Part shown: positions 61,201-64,000 of the stretch, one piece after another | How positions within the stretch are numbered: position 1 is the first letter of the stretch | How the letters are laid out: every line of letters starts with the position of its first letter | Origin: Chrysaora quinquecirrha | Taxonomy: Eukaryota; Cnidaria; Scyphozoa; Semaeostomeae; Pelagiidae | NCBI GenBank assembly: GCA_014526335.1 | Contig: JACTAT010000040.1 | Coordinates: 7,722,045 to 7,786,044 of the forward strand | Direction of reading: 5' to 3' | DNA length: 64,000 nt | Program-made: the position numbers and the translations under genes | Notes under the pieces: model-generated | The model's input: only the letters and a program-made list of their open reading frames with translations | What the model was told of the DNA's origin: nothing | The model's database searches: none

Positions 61201-63955
61201 TGGAAAGCAAATCTTCCTTTATGTTGTTATTGTTTATTTCGTTACAGGCCCAACACCGTATGACTGTAGGCAATCTCCATTCGGTTGCTGCCCCGATGGC
61301 ATTACTTCTGCCTCTGGGCCTTATCTTGAGGGCTGTAAAGGTATGAATATAATTTTCGTAACTTCGACAGCTTTCGATGTTCTTTTTTCTGAATATTAAT
61401 TTTACGTTTCAATGAAATACGAAGTAACTGGGATTTCTGAAAGCACGCTACGAATGCACAGTGATGGATATAACTTGTAGAGGTTGCAGCGGTTGATTAA
61501 GACAGCCACATTCGCTCAGTCTTCACAAAGTGTAGGTTTCTGTCTTTACCACAAGGGAACCACTGAAGAGCTCAGGGCTAATCTAAGCAGTGCGATTCCA
61601 ACCGTTTCTCTTCTTGTTTCCACACTTCGTGATCCCTTTTGCCTTTTGCTTGAATTTATATAGAGCTCTTCTCGCTTTTCATGAAAAGTTTGACTTTGGT
61701 AGGAATCATACCCTCAATCACAGATCACAAGTCTGACTAACTCACCACCTAGCCATTCTAACTGAGTGGAAACTAGGCGGTATGGCTGTTCCAGGCTTTT
61801 TATTGTGTGCGGGCTATCGATTTAAGATGTAGCTTTTTTCTCATGTTGAAGAAATTACAGGACCCCTTTCTCCTTTTTTACAATATTGGTAATTTATGTT
61901 ATAAATGCTTGGTACTGACTAATTATGATTTTTCTTTCATTATTTGTCATCTTTTTTGTAGATGGAGAAGTTGCTTGTTGGAACAGTCAATTTGGTTGCT
62001 GTCCTGACGGGGTTTCTGAAGCACAAGGACCAAATTTAGAAAATTGCCCAAGTAAATAAATTTTATGGAGTTTTTCTTTGCCCATGTAATATTTAAGTTG
62101 TTCAACCCTGCACTGTTATTTTGGATAATTATTAAGATCCTTTATTCATTTTTCGCCATTTTTCATCAGGGCAGTCAACTCAGTGTGAAAAGCACAGAGA
62201 TAAAATTGTACAGGAAAGTGGTAGACCATTAATTGGGGCATATGTGCCGCAATGTGACAAAGAGGGAAAATATTTGAAAATGCAATGTCATGGTTCAACT
62301 GGATTCTGTTGGTGTGTTGATGAAACTGGCAAAGAAATCGATAAATCAAGAAAACGTGGAAAGGCTGACTGCCATCTTTTGTTCGTAAGTATTGGCCTAG
62401 ATTTTGTTTTCGTGTTTTAAGATTGTGCTTTCAGTGCAAAGATTGAGATGCGAAGTTTAGTGCTTGTTTTTTCGCAAATATAGATAAAGCTATAAGGTGA
62501 TTACAATGGATACTTGGTGAATGTTTCATCGTTCGCAGAAAATAAACCAAAATTTCTTAAGAAACATTAATTTGGGCCTGTCCCTAAGAGCATTTCAGCC
62601 TGTTACCTAAGCATAATAAGCTAGAAGGATGGTTTTAGCTCTGCAGTCATAGGATCAAGCTATGGGTGATTGCGCAAAGGCGGAAATGCTAAAAACCTTA
62701 CACTCTTTTTTTTAATAAGAACAATTTTATAAGAACAAGAGCCTTGATTTTTCCCAGATTTTAAGAACAAAATAAGAACAAACTGAGGCTGGCCTTTTCA
62801 GAAGCCCAAAGCATGTCAGCTAAATATGAAAGTAAGACAGTCAGACTGAACGTTAAAAGCAAGCAAACAAAGAAATAGACAAGAATGCTGCATTTTGACA
62901 CAAACCTAGTACCACCCCTTACATTCATTGAAAAATATAGATATCTAAGTAACCAATGAATCAAGAACAGATTAAGAACATTTCAGGCTCAAAAAACGGC
63001 AAAATCTTAAGAACAGCCAGCCTCGATCAAAATGTCCTGGTTCTTATAAAAAAGAGTGTAATTGCAGGCAAGTGGTTGCGTTTGATTTTGATGAAGAAGC
63101 AACTTCTTTTCTTGCTGGTCAATGACCAGTAACTATCCAGCATACAGGAATGGGATGGCGGATGAAAAAGGTCTTAAAGCAAACGAGGAATAAAGTGAAT
63201 GATTTTAATTTTGTTTTGCTTTGATTTCTTAGCTTCCTGTAGAGATTTACGATCAGACTGCAAAGACTTCAAGCCATATTGTACGGTTTTTGCTGCTTAC
63301 ATGAAAACTCACTGTGCAAAGACTTGTGGAGAATGCTGTAAGTGTTACTCGTTGGTTAATATGTATTTGTTTCCATCATGTGATTAAATATACGGTTTCT
63401 TCAAAGCATAAATTTCTGCAATCATGAATTTTTTTTCGTTTTTTAGCTGGAAATGAGTTAGTCATGCTGACGACAGCCAAACCTCAAGTTGTAAGTTTAG
63501 TTAATCTATTTCTTTCATAAAATTAGGGACAAATTTAAGGTCAATTTCTTTATGAAACAACCCTCTATACAGCGGACACCTCTCAAAACGGGTAGAGTTT
63601 TTTAAATTCTGCATTCCATTTTGCATTTCAGTCTACTTTTTGCATTTTTCAAAATATTTTCAGAATAATTCAAACTTTGCTCTCTGACAGATCGCAACAG
63701 AGAAGACAACAACAGCCTTTGAGACAAAAACAGCAACAACAACCGTAGCAACAACAACAACTGAACTTGTAAAGCAAAAAGTTATTTCTAACCTCAAAAC
63801 AGCTAAAATAGTCACGACGAAAGCACCAGCTACGACGAAACAAGCGTTCACAACAAAGAAACCCGTCATACCAAGACCTGGATGTGGTAGCCTTTATGGT
63901 TGTTGTCAGGATGGTCTTGTTGCTGCCATGGGACCAAACTTCCTTGGATGTCCAG
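52297..63955 (+). CDS. Large secreted multidomain protein: eight-Cys repeats, CCxDG repeats, thyroglobulin-1 and ShK domains (3' end outside window)
   Basis: Fourteen exons: 52297-52384, 55318-55506, 55823-56002, 56916-57095, 58128-58307, 58800-58973, 59603-59707, 60350-60571, 61248-61340, 61962-62051, 62170-62388, 63233-63337, 63447-63490 and 63691-63955. They give at least 711 residues. Exon 1 is a signal peptide (hydrophobic LVFCFIFCLLCF). Exons 2-6 each hold one eight-Cys domain. Exons 7, 9, 10 and the end of 14 each hold a CCxDG repeat (e.g. FGCCPDGVSEAQGPNLENC) of the type seen in papilin-like matrix proteins. Exons 8 and 11 are thyroglobulin type-1 domains with the CWCVD core. Exon 12 is a six-Cys ShK domain. 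Exons 13-14 include a Thr/Lys-rich linker, probably O-glycosylated. Nearly all introns are phase 1, typical of shuffled extracellular modules. The likely site is the extracellular matrix or secretion; thyroglobulin-1 domains often inhibit or bind proteases. Confidence 0.88.
56437..56568. mobile_element. Short palindromic MITE copy
   Basis: Inner-deleted copy: left CCAAACATTGTCAAACATTTG and right ATGTTTGATCGTTTGGCGAA. Intron 3 of the multidomain gene. Confidence 0.6.
56645..56865 (-). mobile_element. MITE-like repeat, inverted relative to 40262-40495
   Basis: Reverse complement shares GGTCGTTTAGGGGTTCCAGA, the GGAAACAGGGATCAGGT stretch and the ACCTGGAGTTTTGTAGG-equivalent end with the copy at 40262. 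Confidence 0.55.
57892..58055 (+). mobile_element. tRNA-derived SINE, family A, in multidomain gene intron 4
   Basis: Contains TGGTGTCAGGAGCTCAGTG, GAGTTCGAGCCCAGCCACG and the shared tail; it ends about 73 bp before exon 5. Confidence 0.75.
58535..58610. mobile_element. Inner-deleted palindromic MITE copy
   Basis: AAGGCCCTAGCCAAACGACC at the left, AATGGTTGATTGTTTCG at the right. Confidence 0.55.
58985..59560 (+). repeat. T-rich degenerate (TTTGTTTA)n tract in intron 6
   Basis: Low-complexity TTTG/TTTA/ATTC sequence about 570 bp long. Hydrophobic frames across it (58923-59309) are artefacts of T-richness. Confidence 0.75.
59848..59942. mobile_element. Minimal palindromic MITE copy
   Basis: About 95 bp: CTGGCCAAACGATCAAACAT at the left and ATGTTTGATCGTTTGGCCAG at the right are exact inverted copies. 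Confidence 0.8.
60027..60296. mobile_element. Full-length palindromic MITE copy
   Basis: Ends AAGGCCCTGGCCAAACGAGC and ATTTGATCTTTTGGCCATGG. The inner halves have GTTTGGCCACATAACAAAAC and TACGACATGGCCAAACG. Confidence 0.8.
60620..60905. repeat. Inverted minisatellite of 'GTACTGATGATATCCC' units
   Basis: The left part has AGTACAGTGGAG...ATCATCAGTACAGTG and the right part several GTACTGATGATATCCCCC units, its reverse complement. The turn-over point is near 60735. Confidence 0.8.
61015..61215. mobile_element. Diverged palindromic MITE copy
   Basis: Weak ends (AAATGATCTAACATTG..., AAAACGTTTGGAAAGC) and a central GTTTGATCACGTCACAAAC / TTTTGTGACATGGTAAAAC pair. Confidence 0.5.
62698..63060. mobile_element. 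TIR MITE related to the inner 'ATAAGAAC' element
   Basis: Inverted ends TTACACTCTTTTTTTTAATA and TATAAAAAAGAGTGTAA flank repeated ATAAGAACA / TTAAGAACA motifs and GAGGCTGGCC / GCCAGCCTCG. Confidence 0.7.
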
Positions 63956-64000
63956 GTTCGTCTATATTCAATTCCGTATTTTGGATCAGTATTTTAGATT

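Overview
This window looks like a stretch of an animal nuclear genome, most likely a cnidarian or another early-branching metazoan. The signs are AT-rich DNA, genes split into short exons by GT-AG introns of roughly 0.3-3 kb, a ShK domain and thyroglobulin-1 domains in one secreted protein, a PPM1D-type phosphatase, fructosamine-3-kinase and an SLC6 transporter, and many short non-autonomous transposons and SINEs. The taxon is an inference from style and gene content. No prokaryotic, organellar or viral gene was seen.

Layout from left to right: (1) 103-1915 (+), the last four exons of a PPP-family Ser/Thr phosphatase cut by the window edge. (2) 1916-5410, intergenic with two minisatellites and fold-back MITEs. 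(3) 5411-12059 (-), a PPM1D/Wip1-like PP2C phosphatase in which one internal exon could not be found. (4) 13036-14760 (-), a decayed non-LTR retrotransposon ending within about 15 bp of the start codon of (5) 14761-19942 (+), fructosamine-3-kinase in eight exons, one of which has a GC donor and an apparent 1-nt frame problem. (6) 20708-21957 (-), a two-exon gene for a small secreted cysteine-rich peptide, with a degenerate duplicate of its first exon in the intron. (7) 26382-42485 (+), an SLC6 Na+/Cl- dependent amino-acid-type transporter, again apparently missing one internal exon, with a second decayed LINE (35980-37672) in an intron. (8) 43587-45063, a young tandem array with a unit of about 160 bp. 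(9) 45627-50194 (+), a six-exon coiled-coil protein that I do not recognise. (10) 52297-63955+ (+), the 5' fourteen exons of a large secreted multidomain protein: signal peptide, five copies of an eight-cysteine domain (one exon each), CCxDG-type repeats, two thyroglobulin-1 domains, one ShK domain and a Thr-rich linker. It runs off the right edge.

The genes look like independent transcription units and do not form one pathway. The two phosphatases are from unrelated superfamilies. Repeats fill much of the intergenic and intronic DNA: a palindromic MITE family (about 11 copies), a second MITE family with TIRs related to ACGTTTTTTATAAGAAC, a tRNA-derived SINE family (5 copies), other tRNA-like SINEs, CAT/GAT microsatellites and a perfect 65-bp palindrome. 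The most distinctive items are the eight-cysteine domain array, the small secreted cysteine-rich peptide, the homogeneous 160-bp array whose unit carries splice-like signals, and the LINE/fructosamine-kinase junction.
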